A DNA stretch of 64,000 nt from Shewanella jiangmenensis (lineage in GTDB: Bacteria; Pseudomonadota; Gammaproteobacteria; Enterobacterales; Shewanellaceae). Below the pieces are notes generated by a model. It was not told the origin of the DNA and made no database searches. It saw only the letters and a list, made by a program, of their open reading frames with translations. The stretch spans positions 23,996 through 87,995 of the forward strand of contig NZ_JAHEPS010000009.1 of assembly GCF_018596335.1 (NCBI RefSeq). The letters are read 5' to 3'. This document shows positions 17,099-25,751 of the stretch, piece by piece. Within the stretch, counting starts at the first letter, position 1; each line of letters starts with the position of its first letter. The position numbers and the translations under genes are program-made.

Positions 17099-18544
17099 AT
17101 GGAGCAAGCAGATGTGCTGATTGTGGGCGGTGGCAGTGCCGGCTGGATGGCCGCAGCGCTGTGCAGCAGCCAAAAGCCGCACTGGCGTATCACGCTGGTG
17201 GAGTCAGAGCGGCTTGGCACTATTGGCGTGGGCGAAGGCTCTACGCCGCACTTTGGCAGGCTGATGGCAAGCCTTGGCCTGAGCGAAGCCGAGTGGATGC
17301 CCGCCTGTGATGCCAGCTACAAGAGCGGCATCGATTTTGTGAATTGGGGCGGCGATGGTCAGCGCTACTTTCATCCGTTTCTTACGCCGATGGATGTGCG
17401 TAGCGCCGAAGTGTTCTTTCATGCCGCCAATGCCCGCCGCCGAGGCCGTGGCAGCTGGACGGCGCCGGACGGGTTTTTTCTTGCCAGCACTCTGGCGCGT
17501 CACGGTTTAACGCCAAAGCCGCACACGCCGCTGCCGGCGGCGCTGGAATACGGCTATCACTTTGATGCGCTTAAGCTCGCGGCGCTGCTGCGCGGCTACG
17601 CCGAAAAGCGTGGGGCGGTGCGTATTGCCGCCGAGGTGGTCGATGTCAGCCTTGGCGATAATGGCGAGGTAACGGCGCTGCGGTTAAATGATGGCCGGCA
17701 ACTGTCGGCGCGCCATTACATCGATGCCAGCGGCTTTGCCGCGCGCTTGATAGGCGAGGCTCTCAAGGTGCCGTTTGAATCCTTCGATGACAAGTTGCTG
17801 TGCGACAGCGCAGTAACGGTGGCAACGCCGCCCAGGCCGGATAAAAGCCATACCCGCGCCGAAGCCTTAAGCTGCGGCTGGATGTGGCAAATTCCGCTGC
17901 CAAGCCGCACCGGCAATGGCTACGTGTACAGTCGCCGTCACTGCTCGAGCGCCGAGGCGGCCAATGAACTGACCACGCGGCTTGGGCTGGCACCGGATAC
18001 CCCGGTCAGGCATCTGTCGATGCAGGTGGGGATGCGCAGCCGCTGCTGGCAGGGCAATGTGCTGGCACTTGGGCTGGCGCAGGGCTTTGTCGAGCCGCTG
18101 GAGGCGACCTCACTGATGGTCACCCAGTTCACGCTGGAGCAGTTTTTACAGCGGGTGGATAGGCCAGAAGATGACCTTCAGGCCGGATTTAACCGCCAGT
18201 GGCGCACTTTGATGCACGGCATAGTGGATTACATTCAGGCCCACTATCTCTGCGCCAGGCGCCGCGACAGCCAGTTTTGGCGCGAGGCATCGGCCACAGC
18301 GGCAAGCGCGCTGTTGCAGCAGTTGCTCGATACCTGGCGCAGCGGCGGTGATATCGATGCGCTGATGCACGCAAACGACAATCAGCTCGCCTATTTTCGC
18401 CCGTCCTGGTATGCCTTGCTGGCGGGGCTCGATGACAGAGACACAGGCCTTAACATGGCATTTCAGGGGCCGGAAGAGGCTATGCTGCGCGCCGCTGCCG
18501 ATTCGCGCTGGCAACTGTTGCAGCGGCACTTTTTAACGCCTTAG
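17099..18544 (+). CDS. Flavin-dependent tryptophan halogenase-like protein
   Basis: 481 residues from the ATG at 17099 (GGAG eight bases upstream); an ATG at 17081 has no ribosome site. The FAD-binding motif GGGSAGWMAAA sits at the N-terminus, VGEGSTP near 42, and the catalytic-lysine region ASYKSGIDFVNW near 70; WMWQIPL matches the family's WxWxIP motif. Known members chlorinate or brominate tryptophan with reduced flavin. However, many family genes sit beside TonB receptors in glycan clusters, where the substrate is unknown. Here it lies between such a receptor and sugar genes, so a role other than antibiotic biosynthesis is likely. No flavin reductase gene is nearby. Confidence 0.88.
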   Translation: MEQADVLIVGGGSAGWMAAALCSSQKPHWRITLVESERLGTIGVGEGSTPHFGRLMASLGLSEAEWMPACDASYKSGIDFVNWGGDGQRYFHPFLTPMDVRSAEVFFHAANARRRGRGSWTAPDGFFLASTLARHGLTPKPHTPLPAALEYGYHFDALKLAALLRGYAEKRGAVRIAAEVVDVSLGDNGEVTALRLNDGRQLSARHYIDASGFAARLIGEALKVPFESFDDKLLCDSAVTVATPPRPDKSHTRAEALSCGWMWQIPLPSRTGNGYVYSRRHCSSAEAANELTTRLGLAPDTPVRHLSMQVGMRSRCWQGNVLALGLAQGFVEPLEATSLMVTQFTLEQFLQRVDRPEDDLQAGFNRQWRTLMHGIVDYIQAHYLCARRRDSQFWREASATAASALLQQLLDTWRSGGDIDALMHANDNQLAYFRPSWYALLAGLDDRDTGLNMAFQGPEEAMLRAAADSRWQLLQRHFLTP

Positions 18545-18609
18545 CGCAGTTTTATTGGTGACGGGTTTATTGATGACCGATTCGCTTGACTGTGCGTGTG
18601 CGCGGCGGC

Positions 18610-19476
18610 TTAAATCGCCGCCGGTTTACCGCGAAAACGCTGCCTGAACTGGCTCGGCTGTATGCCTTTTAACTGCAAAAAGCGCCGGTTGAAGTTGGAC
18701 AGGTTGTTGAAACCGCACTGATCGCTGATGGCCGAAATCGGGCTTTGCTGAGTGATAAGCAGCTTGCACGCCTTGGCGATACGCAGCTGATTGATAAATT
18801 CAGTGAGGGTTTTTTCGGTGCGCTTTTTAAAGAAGCGATGGAAATGATTGGTGCTCATGTGGGCGAGGCGCGCCAGCTCCTGCGCGTTTAAGTCGTTGGT
18901 GTAGTTATCATAAATATACTCGATCACCCTATCGAGTTTTTTCACCGCGTATTCCTGTTTGCCGCTGTTGGCGTACAGGGTGCTTGAGAGGGCGCAGGCC
19001 TCGCTGTCGGCAAGCATCAGCTCAAGCAGCTGCAGCAACAGCAGCAGACGCCGGTAGGGCGATGCCTGTTCCATCGACTGAAACAGCGGCAGCGCCGCCC
19101 TGGCCGAGGCGTCACTGAACAGCAGACCACGGCCGGCACGTTCAAGCAAACTCCCCAGCACCGCCAACTCAGGTTGTTCGGTCAGCTGCTGATGCAGCCA
19201 GGCGGCGGGAATTTGCGCCACATATACCGTTTGCGGCGTATCACTGAGTTTGGATTGCCAGGCGTGGGGCATGTCGGGGCCAATCAGCACCAGATCCCAC
19301 TCATGGTACTGGCCTATGTGATCGCCCATGTACCTGAGCCCCTGGCCGCCGAGGGTAAGGCAGATTTCGTATTCGGGGTGATAGTGCCAGTTGAATTCCA
19401 TTTCCTGCCAGTCGTAGCGGCAAAAACGCCAGGAGCTGTTTTCGTCGGGCAATACCTTTTCACACAAGGGCTTCAT
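18610..19476 (-). CDS. AraC-family transcriptional regulator
   Basis: 288 residues. An N-terminal cupin-like sensing half (HYHPEYEICLTLGGQG near 30-46) is followed by a C-terminal double helix-turn-helix (about 185-285: AQELARLAHMSTNHFHRFFK, SPISAISDQCGFNNLSNFNR). Members of this layout usually sense a sugar and activate the adjacent catabolic operon. It is convergent with the halogenase-like gene and divergent from the MFS-ROK-GH20 operon, whose intergenic region contains a long inverted repeat that could be its operator. Confidence 0.92.
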   Translation of the reverse strand: MKPLCEKVLPDENSSWRFCRYDWQEMEFNWHYHPEYEICLTLGGQGLRYMGDHIGQYHEWDLVLIGPDMPHAWQSKLSDTPQTVYVAQIPAAWLHQQLTEQPELAVLGSLLERAGRGLLFSDASARAALPLFQSMEQASPYRRLLLLLQLLELMLADSEACALSSTLYANSGKQEYAVKKLDRVIEYIYDNYTNDLNAQELARLAHMSTNHFHRFFKKRTEKTLTEFINQLRIAKACKLLITQQSPISAISDQCGFNNLSNFNRRFLQLKGIQPSQFRQRFRGKPAAI

Positions 19477-19560
19477 TCCTTGAACTCCTCAGTCGGAAAC
19501 CTCGTCTTTACCGCCAGCTAAATTAGCCAGAATGCCATTGTGCTGTCGATAGGACCTTAT

Positions 19561-19677
19561 GGTGATACCCATCTCGCCTTGGCTGATACTTTTCTCTTAT
19601 TCGTCGTGATGAAGGCGGCTTTTGCGGCTCGGTGCTGCTGGTTGAAAAGTACCGATAGAGGTGGCGTGGGTATCACC
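19561..19677. promoter_or_regulatory. Inverted repeat pair in the regulator-transporter intergenic region
   Basis: GGTGATACCCA (19561-19571) is matched by TGGGTATCACC at 19667-19677, 11 bases each and about 95 apart. A compact GCCCGG-TTG-CCGGGC hairpin (19681-19695) follows just before the MFS start. The spacing suits two-site binding and looping by an AraC regulator, but no binding data can be read here. Confidence 0.45.
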
Positions 19678-19731
19678 TATGCCCGGTTGCCGGGCCCACA
19701 ATAGGGAAAAATAACCAATGCGGACGCCATC

Positions 19732-20946
19732 TTGAATAACCGTATCCTCGTGCTTTATGCGCTGTGCACCTTTTTTGTGATTTCCCTTATCACCAACAGC
19801 ATGGGGCCGATTTTCCCGGCCCTGATTGAAAGCTATGACATAGGTCTGACCCTGGCCGGATTGTTTCCGTTTGCCTTTTTTATCGCCTACGGGGTGATGT
19901 CGGTGCCGGCGGGCATGCTGGTGGAGGCGTTTGGCGAGAAGCGGGTGATGCTGCTTGCCTTTGCGCTGGCGGCATCGGGCTCGGCGCTGTTTTATCTGCT
20001 GCCGACCTTCACCGTGGCCATGGTGAGTTTGTTTTGTATTGGCGCGGGTATGAGTTTGCTGCAGGTGGCCATTAACCCCTTGCTGCGGGAGGCGGCCGGT
20101 GCCGGGCATTTTGCCTTTTTCTCTGTGCTGGCCCAGCTTGCCTTTGGCGGCGCGGCAACACTGGCGCCAATGATTTATCAGCACATAGCGGCGACTTCGC
20201 CAAGTGGCGGCTGGATTGGCATGTATGGTCTGTTTGCGCTGGTGGCGGCGCTGATGTTGCTGCTGACGCTGGCGGTGCCGATAAAGCGCCTTGAACTAAA
20301 CCAGAGCGAGCGCGTTGGCAGCTGGCAAAAACACAAGGCGCTGTTTGCCGATGCCACAGTGCGTAAATTCTTTTTCGCCATCGCCGCTTACGTGGCGTTG
20401 GAGCAGGGCATTGCCAATGCCATCGCGGTGTTTCTTGAGCGATACCACGGCCTTGATCCGGTTGCGGTTGGCGCGTCTGTGGTCAGCGATTTTTGGCTCT
20501 ACATGACCCTTGGGTGCCTGCTCGGACTTGGGCTGCTTAAGTTTATCGACAGCCAGAAATTACTGCTTGTATTTGCCCTGGGGGCGCTGGGAACTTTCCT
20601 CGCCGCCGTCTGGGGAGGAAGCCAACTGTCAGTCATCTGTTTCCCATTGGTTGGCTTCTTTATTTCTATCATGTGGTCGGTGATTTTTTCGCTGGCACTC
20701 AATTCCCGCACAGAGGATCACGGCGCCTTTGCCGGCATCCTTTGCAGCGGCATTATCGGCGGCGCTTTGATTTCGCCGCTGGTGGGTTTGGTTACTGAAT
20801 CGATTGGCAGCCTGCAACTGGGGCTGATGCTGTTGCTGTTGCCGCTTGGCTTTATCGCCTGGGTCGCGGCCAGCGCCAAACCTTTGGTTCGTAACATTAC
20901 TTTTATCAAAACAGGACAAGCGTCGGAGCAAGGGCGGGTTTCATGA
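19732..20946 (+). CDS. MFS transporter, probable sugar/H+ symporter
   Basis: 404 residues with about twelve hydrophobic segments. It begins MNNRILVLYALCTFFVISLI; the loop between segments 2 and 3 (PAGMLVEAFGEKRVM) is an MFS signature. The best available start is TTG at 19732; no in-frame ATG or GTG exists between the upstream stop (19702) and this point. A five-codon ORF (ATG 19718, stop TGA 19733-19735) overlaps the TTG. Inner-membrane import of the sugar released by the GH20 enzyme is inferred from its overlap (ATGA) with a ROK kinase gene. The specific substrate is not visible. Confidence 0.87.
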   Translation: MNNRILVLYALCTFFVISLITNSMGPIFPALIESYDIGLTLAGLFPFAFFIAYGVMSVPAGMLVEAFGEKRVMLLAFALAASGSALFYLLPTFTVAMVSLFCIGAGMSLLQVAINPLLREAAGAGHFAFFSVLAQLAFGGAATLAPMIYQHIAATSPSGGWIGMYGLFALVAALMLLLTLAVPIKRLELNQSERVGSWQKHKALFADATVRKFFFAIAAYVALEQGIANAIAVFLERYHGLDPVAVGASVVSDFWLYMTLGCLLGLGLLKFIDSQKLLLVFALGALGTFLAAVWGGSQLSVICFPLVGFFISIMWSVIFSLALNSRTEDHGAFAGILCSGIIGGALISPLVGLVTESIGSLQLGLMLLLLPLGFIAWVAASAKPLVRNITFIKTGQASEQGRVS

Positions 20947-21800
20947 GTATTGTGTGTTTGGATCTGGGGGGAACCAAACTTGCCATCGGGCGGGTAACAG
21001 GGGCGCAGGTGGATGGCGTGACCCGACTGGCGGTGCCGCAGCAGGCAGACTACGACACCCTGCTGCAGTTTTTGCAGCAGGCACTCGAGTCGGTGCTGTG
21101 TGAGTCGGATACGGGTATTGCCCTTGGGGTGCCGGGCACAGTATCGCTGCAAAGCGGGCAGCTGCTCGAAGTGCTTAATCTGCCGGCGCTCAATGGCCGG
21201 GCGTTGGCATTGGCGCTGACGGCGCGTTTTCGCTTGCCGGTCAGCATCAACAACGACGCCAATCTGTTTGCTCTCGGCGAGTCTGTGCTTGGCGGCGGTA
21301 AGGATTTGCTCGGCATTACCCTCGGCACAGGTGTGGGCGCCGGGGTGGTTTTTGATGGCAGGCTGTATTCGGGCAAGCATTGCTCGGCGGGAGAAATTGG
21401 CAGTTTTCAATATCTTGATGGCATTATGGAGCATTATTGCTCGGGGCAGTTTTTCTGGCGCGCCGGTTTGCGCGGCGAAGAGGCCTACGCGTTGGCGCTT
21501 GCCGGCGATGCGGCGGCGCTCGCGCTGTTTGAGCGCTTTGGCGAGCATCTGGGCGAGCTGATGGTGCAGGCGCTGCTGGCGTACGACCCCGCTGACATAG
21601 TGCTTGGCGGCTCGGTCAGTCAGGCATTTGAATTGTTTGCACCGGCGATGTGGCGCACCCTGACGGCACGGGTGCCGGCGGCGCTGCTTGATGGCCTCTG
21701 TATCCGCCAATCCACCGACCCCAATGCGGCGCTGATTGGCGCGGCGCACTGGTTTTTACAACATATGGGAACGAATACGCATGAAATGGCTGTGGCCTGA
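20943..21800 (+). CDS. ROK-family sugar kinase
   Basis: 285 residues. The ATP-binding phosphate-1 motif DLGGTKLAIGRV is at 6-17; SINNDANLFALGE and GTGVGAGVVFDG follow at the family spacing. The glutamate of GEIG is present, but the cysteine-rich zinc motif usual in ROK kinases (CxCGxxGCxE) is replaced by YLDGIMEHYCSGQFF. It phosphorylates a hexose or N-acetylhexosamine in the cytoplasm; N-acetylglucosamine or a related sugar is inferred from the downstream hexosaminidase. It overlaps the MFS gene by ATGA and the GH20 gene by 20 bases, so it is translationally coupled to both. Confidence 0.9.
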   Translation: MSIVCLDLGGTKLAIGRVTGAQVDGVTRLAVPQQADYDTLLQFLQQALESVLCESDTGIALGVPGTVSLQSGQLLEVLNLPALNGRALALALTARFRLPVSINNDANLFALGESVLGGGKDLLGITLGTGVGAGVVFDGRLYSGKHCSAGEIGSFQYLDGIMEHYCSGQFFWRAGLRGEEAYALALAGDAAALALFERFGEHLGELMVQALLAYDPADIVLGGSVSQAFELFAPAMWRTLTARVPAALLDGLCIRQSTDPNAALIGAAHWFLQHMGTNTHEMAVA

Positions 21801-24459
21801 TATCACGCCGGTGGCAAAGTTGGTCGCCGGTCTTTCACTGTTGAGCCTGCCAGCCGGATTTGCCTGCGCTGGCGAGCAATATCCTGACTCAGACACCCTT
21901 AAGCTGAGTTATGCCCTCGAAAACAGCGCCGCCATGCCGTGCCCCGGCAAGGAAAAGCAGTGTTATCTCACCAGTATTACCCTTACGGCGCCGCAAGCGG
22001 TCAGCGGCAAAGACTGGGCGATTTACTACAGCCAGCTGTCGCCTGCGTATCAGGTTGAAGGGGATGAGTTTACCGTTACCCATATCAATGGCGATTTGCA
22101 CCGCCTAAGCCCGGGGCCTGGCTATCAGGGCTTGATTGCCGGTAAGTCGCATCAGGTGCGACTTTACAGTAAGGGCAGCCAGATAACCCGCTCTGAATTT
22201 ATGCCCAACTTTGTGCTGGTGGCAGGTGATGCCGGCTCGCCGCTCAAGGTAAGCGAAATAGGCTCCACCAGGCTGCAGACCGACCCGCAAACCGGGCTTG
22301 AGATCCAGCCGTATCTTGCGCCCTTTAGCAGCATGGCGCAGTTTAAACTGGGCAAGAGTGACAACACGCCGCTGGCGGATGGCCGCTGGCTGTATGACTA
22401 CTACGCCGCAATTGGTGCAGCTGCTGCAACTTCCATTGAATCAGGCCTTATCCCATCGCCAACCAAGCTTGAGAGGTTCGATGGCGCAGGGCCTTCACTT
22501 GCGGCCGGTTTTAAGCTTGAGCTGGCTGGCGCCGATTCTGGCCGTATCAAGCCTGCGGTCGCGTCGGCGCTTACCCGGCTTGCGTCCCTTGGCTTTGCCG
22601 AAAAGGCGGGTGGGGCGCCGCTCAGGCTGGTACTGGCGGCAGATGAATTTGCGGGCGATGATGTTGCTGGCGCTAGCGTTATGGTCGAAAAACAGGCCGC
22701 CGATAACACGGCATCTGCAAGCCGCAGCGAAGCCTACCGGCTGACGCTGGGCGCTGACGGCATCACCCTGGTGGCCGGTGGAGAGGCTGGGCTTTTTTAT
22801 GGTCTGCAAAGTCTGGCCGGGCTTATTGCGCCCGGTGAGGCGCAGCTGCCTGCAGTCAGTATTGAGGATAGCCCGCGCTATGGTTTTCGCGGTATGCACG
22901 TGGATCTGGCGCGTAACTTCCATTCCCTTGAATTTCTTGAGCGTTTGATAGTGCAGATGGGGGCGTACAAGCTCAATAAGCTGCATCTGCATCTGGCCGA
23001 TGACGAAGGCTGGCGGCTTGAAATTCCGGGCCTTGCTGAGCTAACCGAAGTAGGCAGCCGCCGCTGTTTTGATTTGGATGAAAACCGTTGTTTGCTGCCA
23101 CAGCTTGGCAGCGGCATCAGCGGCGAGTCGCAGGTGGATGGGTATTTGTCGGTGGCCGATTATCGCCGCCTGCTCAAGCTTGCCAAGGCACATCATATCG
23201 AGGTGATCCCCTCGCTCGATATGCCAGGCCACTCCCGCGCCGCCATTCAGGCAATGGAAGCGCGGTATCGCAAGCTGCTGGCAGCGGGTAAAGAAGAGGC
23301 GGCAAAGGAGTTTCTGCTGACCGAGTTCGACGACAGCACGCGCTACTCCTCAATTCAGTATTATCATGACAATACGCTCAACGTGTGCATCGACAGCACC
23401 TACAGGTTTGTCGCCAAGGTGGTGGACGAAATCGCCGCGATGCATCAAAGCGAAGGCATGCCGCTCAGGCTCTATCACATAGGCGCCGATGAGACCGCCG
23501 GTGCCTGGGTCGACTCGCCTGCCTGTAAGGCATTGAAAGCCAAACAGGGCGATATCCACAGTCTCAACGGTTACTTTATCGAGAAGGTGGCGGCCATGCT
23601 GGCCGGTCGCGGCATTCGCGCCGCTGGCTGGAACGATGGCATGGGCGAAACCCGACCCGAGCGGATGCCGGCGGATGTGCAGTCCAACGCTTGGGGCTTG
23701 CTGGCTGAGGGCGGCCATAATGTGGCGCATCGGCAGATGAATCTGGGCTGGCAGGTGGTGATTTCGACCCCGGAAACGACCTATTTTGATTTCCCTTATG
23801 TCAGCCATCCCGAGGAAACCGGCAATCATTGGGCGACCCGAGCGCTGGACAGCTTTAAAGTGTTCAGCTTTATGCCGGATAACCTGCCGGCCCATGCCGA
23901 ACTGATTACCGATGTGCGGGGCAAGCGCTTCAGCGCCGACGACACAGAGCCACTTAAACCGGGCAAGCGTGCCGCAGGGCTGCAGGGGCAACTGTGGAGC
24001 GAGATGGTTCGCAGCGACGACATGGCCGAGTACATGATTTACCCGCGCATGCTGGCACTGGCCGAGCGCGCCTGGCACAGGGCAGATTGGGAGCTTGAAT
24101 ATCAGGCCGGACGGAATTTCAGTAAGGATACTGCCTATTTTGACAAGGCTTCTGAGCAGGCGCGCGCCCGCGACTGGCAGCGCTTTGCCACCGCCCTTGG
24201 GCAGCGCGAGTTACCCAAGCTGGAGCAGGCCGGGATTTTTTACCGCATCGCACCGCCGGGAATAAAGGCCGAGGGCGGGCTTCTGTATCTCAATCACCCT
24301 TACCCCGGCACCAAACTCGAGTATCGCCTCGATGGCGGCAACTGGCAGCCCTGGACAGCACCGGTTGCGGTAACAGGGAAAGAAATCGAGGCGCGGGCAA
24401 TCGCCGCCGACGGCAAACGCCGCTCCCGCAGTGAACAGCTGCGTTTATCTGGCGCATGA
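21781..24459 (+). CDS. Secreted beta-N-acetylhexosaminidase (GH20)
   Basis: 892 residues from the ATG at 21781, preferred over 21736 because a signal peptide then begins at once (MKWLWPDITPVAKLVAGLSL, cleavage likely after ACA near residue 30). Layout: N-terminal carbohydrate-binding CHB_HEX-type domain (about 35-180), GH20 b-domain (about 250-370), TIM barrel (from about 375, YGFRGMHVDLARNFHS), and a C-terminal CHB_HEX_C-like domain (last 70 residues). The catalytic Asp-Glu pair is in HIGADETAGAW. It removes terminal GlcNAc or GalNAc in the periplasm or outside by substrate-assisted catalysis. Last gene of the MFS-ROK-GH20 operon. Confidence 0.95.
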   Translation: MKWLWPDITPVAKLVAGLSLLSLPAGFACAGEQYPDSDTLKLSYALENSAAMPCPGKEKQCYLTSITLTAPQAVSGKDWAIYYSQLSPAYQVEGDEFTVTHINGDLHRLSPGPGYQGLIAGKSHQVRLYSKGSQITRSEFMPNFVLVAGDAGSPLKVSEIGSTRLQTDPQTGLEIQPYLAPFSSMAQFKLGKSDNTPLADGRWLYDYYAAIGAAAATSIESGLIPSPTKLERFDGAGPSLAAGFKLELAGADSGRIKPAVASALTRLASLGFAEKAGGAPLRLVLAADEFAGDDVAGASVMVEKQAADNTASASRSEAYRLTLGADGITLVAGGEAGLFYGLQSLAGLIAPGEAQLPAVSIEDSPRYGFRGMHVDLARNFHSLEFLERLIVQMGAYKLNKLHLHLADDEGWRLEIPGLAELTEVGSRRCFDLDENRCLLPQLGSGISGESQVDGYLSVADYRRLLKLAKAHHIEVIPSLDMPGHSRAAIQAMEARYRKLLAAGKEEAAKEFLLTEFDDSTRYSSIQYYHDNTLNVCIDSTYRFVAKVVDEIAAMHQSEGMPLRLYHIGADETAGAWVDSPACKALKAKQGDIHSLNGYFIEKVAAMLAGRGIRAAGWNDGMGETRPERMPADVQSNAWGLLAEGGHNVAHRQMNLGWQVVISTPETTYFDFPYVSHPEETGNHWATRALDSFKVFSFMPDNLPAHAELITDVRGKRFSADDTEPLKPGKRAAGLQGQLWSEMVRSDDMAEYMIYPRMLALAERAWHRADWELEYQAGRNFSKDTAYFDKASEQARARDWQRFATALGQRELPKLEQAGIFYRIAPPGIKAEGGLLYLNHPYPGTKLEYRLDGGNWQPWTAPVAVTGKEIEARAIAADGKRRSRSEQLRLSGA

Positions 24460-24480
24460 ATTTCAGATGATGAATGAGCC

Positions 24481-24510
24481 AAAAGGGAAAGCCATGCTTT
24501 CCCTTTTTTA
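24481..24510 (+). terminator. Terminator after the GH20 gene
   Basis: GGGAAAGC-CAT-GCTTTCCC followed by TTTTTT, with an A-run on the left, so it may also serve the convergent gene at 24508. Nearly identical to the gyrB terminator. Confidence 0.88.
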
Positions 24511-25266
24511 TACGCCCGAGGTTAGCAGGTAAAAGTATTCGCCGTATTGCGCTGATTTGCCATGGGCTGCAGCAGTACTGCTGAAGGTCCACCAGCTCTC
24601 AGCCACCATATCTTCATATATCTTGTCCAAGCCCTTGGGTGTCAGCTCAAAGCCCCGTATTTCACAGCTGGTTTTTTTGCAGTTGATGGCCTCAATGGCC
24701 ACCTCGCCGGACTGGGCATGGGTCAGGATAAAATCACTTATTCTCTGTTCCATCACCACCGCCCAGGCATCATCTTTAGGTTCGGTTTGCAGGGTGTTGA
24801 ACAGTTCGGCAATCATGCCTTTCTTGTTGGCCATCAAGCCCGAGAAAGGCGCGGGCAGATTGAGCTCTGCTTCCTGCTCACTGACAGCGTGCACATCCTC
24901 GTTGGCTGGATTGGATGAAGGTGGCTTAGATTGCTCGGCCGTTATTTCATCAAGCTCGGCCTTAAGATAGTGATTCTCACGGCTCAGGTTGGCAATGGTT
25001 TGCTCGAGCGCTTCTACTCGGTGCTCTTGCTCGGTCGCCTGCAATAACGCGCTGGTGTCTGCGCTTTGCGCGGCTGTGCTTGATGATGAGACAGGGTCGC
25101 GGCGCTCTGCCGCTGGCTGAGGCTCAAGTGCGGCACTAAAGGCTTGGCTATCCAACGCCTTTGCGTCTTGTTGGCTGCTGTCCTGGTCTGCGCTTATCCA
25201 GACGCCGGCGCTGAGCCCCAGTGCAAAACAGCCTGCACCAAGCAGTGAATATCGTAAAACTGTCAC
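24508..25266 (-). CDS. Hypothetical membrane-anchored coiled-coil protein
   Basis: 252 residues from a GTG at 25266 with a strong GGGAGG five bases upstream. An N-terminal hydrophobic segment (about 5-25) is followed by a Ser/Ala/Gln-rich stretch, a coiled-coil-like region (about 78-110, VEALEQTIANLSRENHYLKA) and a C-terminal domain of about 110 residues. That domain has two cysteines in NCKKTSCEIRGF that could form a disulphide, suggesting a periplasmic location. No family recognised with confidence. Its stop lies within the shared terminator of the convergent GH20 gene. Confidence 0.7.
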   Translation of the reverse strand: MTVLRYSLLGAGCFALGLSAGVWISADQDSSQQDAKALDSQAFSAALEPQPAAERRDPVSSSSTAAQSADTSALLQATEQEHRVEALEQTIANLSRENHYLKAELDEITAEQSKPPSSNPANEDVHAVSEQEAELNLPAPFSGLMANKKGMIAELFNTLQTEPKDDAWAVVMEQRISDFILTHAQSGEVAIEAINCKKTSCEIRGFELTPKGLDKIYEDMVAESWWTFSSTAAAHGKSAQYGEYFYLLTSGV

Positions 25267-25476
25267 TCAAACCTCCCTGTTTTCCGGCTGCGCCGGTCAT
25301 GTATTTTTTGCGCCGCACCGCCTGCGGTTGAACCTTATCCGCTGAGTAAGTTGCGGTTACCGTTTTGCTAGTTTGGTGGGCGCCAGCTTTCAACGATGCT
25401 ATTTATTGGGCCGGTTGCCCCGTGACTGCACCTGAGCCGATGCCAGCTCATTCATCAGCTTTGGCCGTTTTATAAG

Positions 25477-25728
25477 CTATTTGTTTGCCAAGGCTTTATC
25501 AAGTACTTGCTGAATAAAGAAAAAGGCAAGGCTGTACTTTGAAGTTCTCTTATGCCGATAGGCCGATACCTGCGGTGTAAAGTGCTGGTACAGCTTTTCA
25601 AAGGCGGCGATATTGCCCGCCTGCGCCTCGAGTACCCACAGCTCCAGTTGTGCCTGTTGTTGCAAGTCTCCTCCCTGTGTTGGCTGGGTTTGTACCTTAA
25701 AGACGAGCGGCGCAGGTAAAAGGTTCAC
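25477..25728 (-). pseudogene. Possible truncated ECF sigma factor gene
   Basis: 83 residues from GTG at 25728, or fewer from a TTG preceded by GGGAGGAG. The segment LELWVLEAQAGNIAAFEKLY-QHFTPQVSAY resembles region 2.1 at the start of ECF sigma-70 factors. After about residue 57 the sequence stops resembling the family and ends; regions 2.3-4 are absent, and I could not find them in the next 210 bases (25267-25476), where I see no gene. It may be a decayed remnant or an unrelated small protein. Low GC and A/T-rich codons mark the tail. Confidence 0.4.
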
Positions 25729-25751
25729 CGGGCGCTGTTATCACGGGAAGA

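Noticed and set aside
25148..25393. Short minus-strand open frame upstream of the 252-residue protein
   Set aside because: Overlaps that gene out of frame and has a low-complexity basic sequence without family resemblance.
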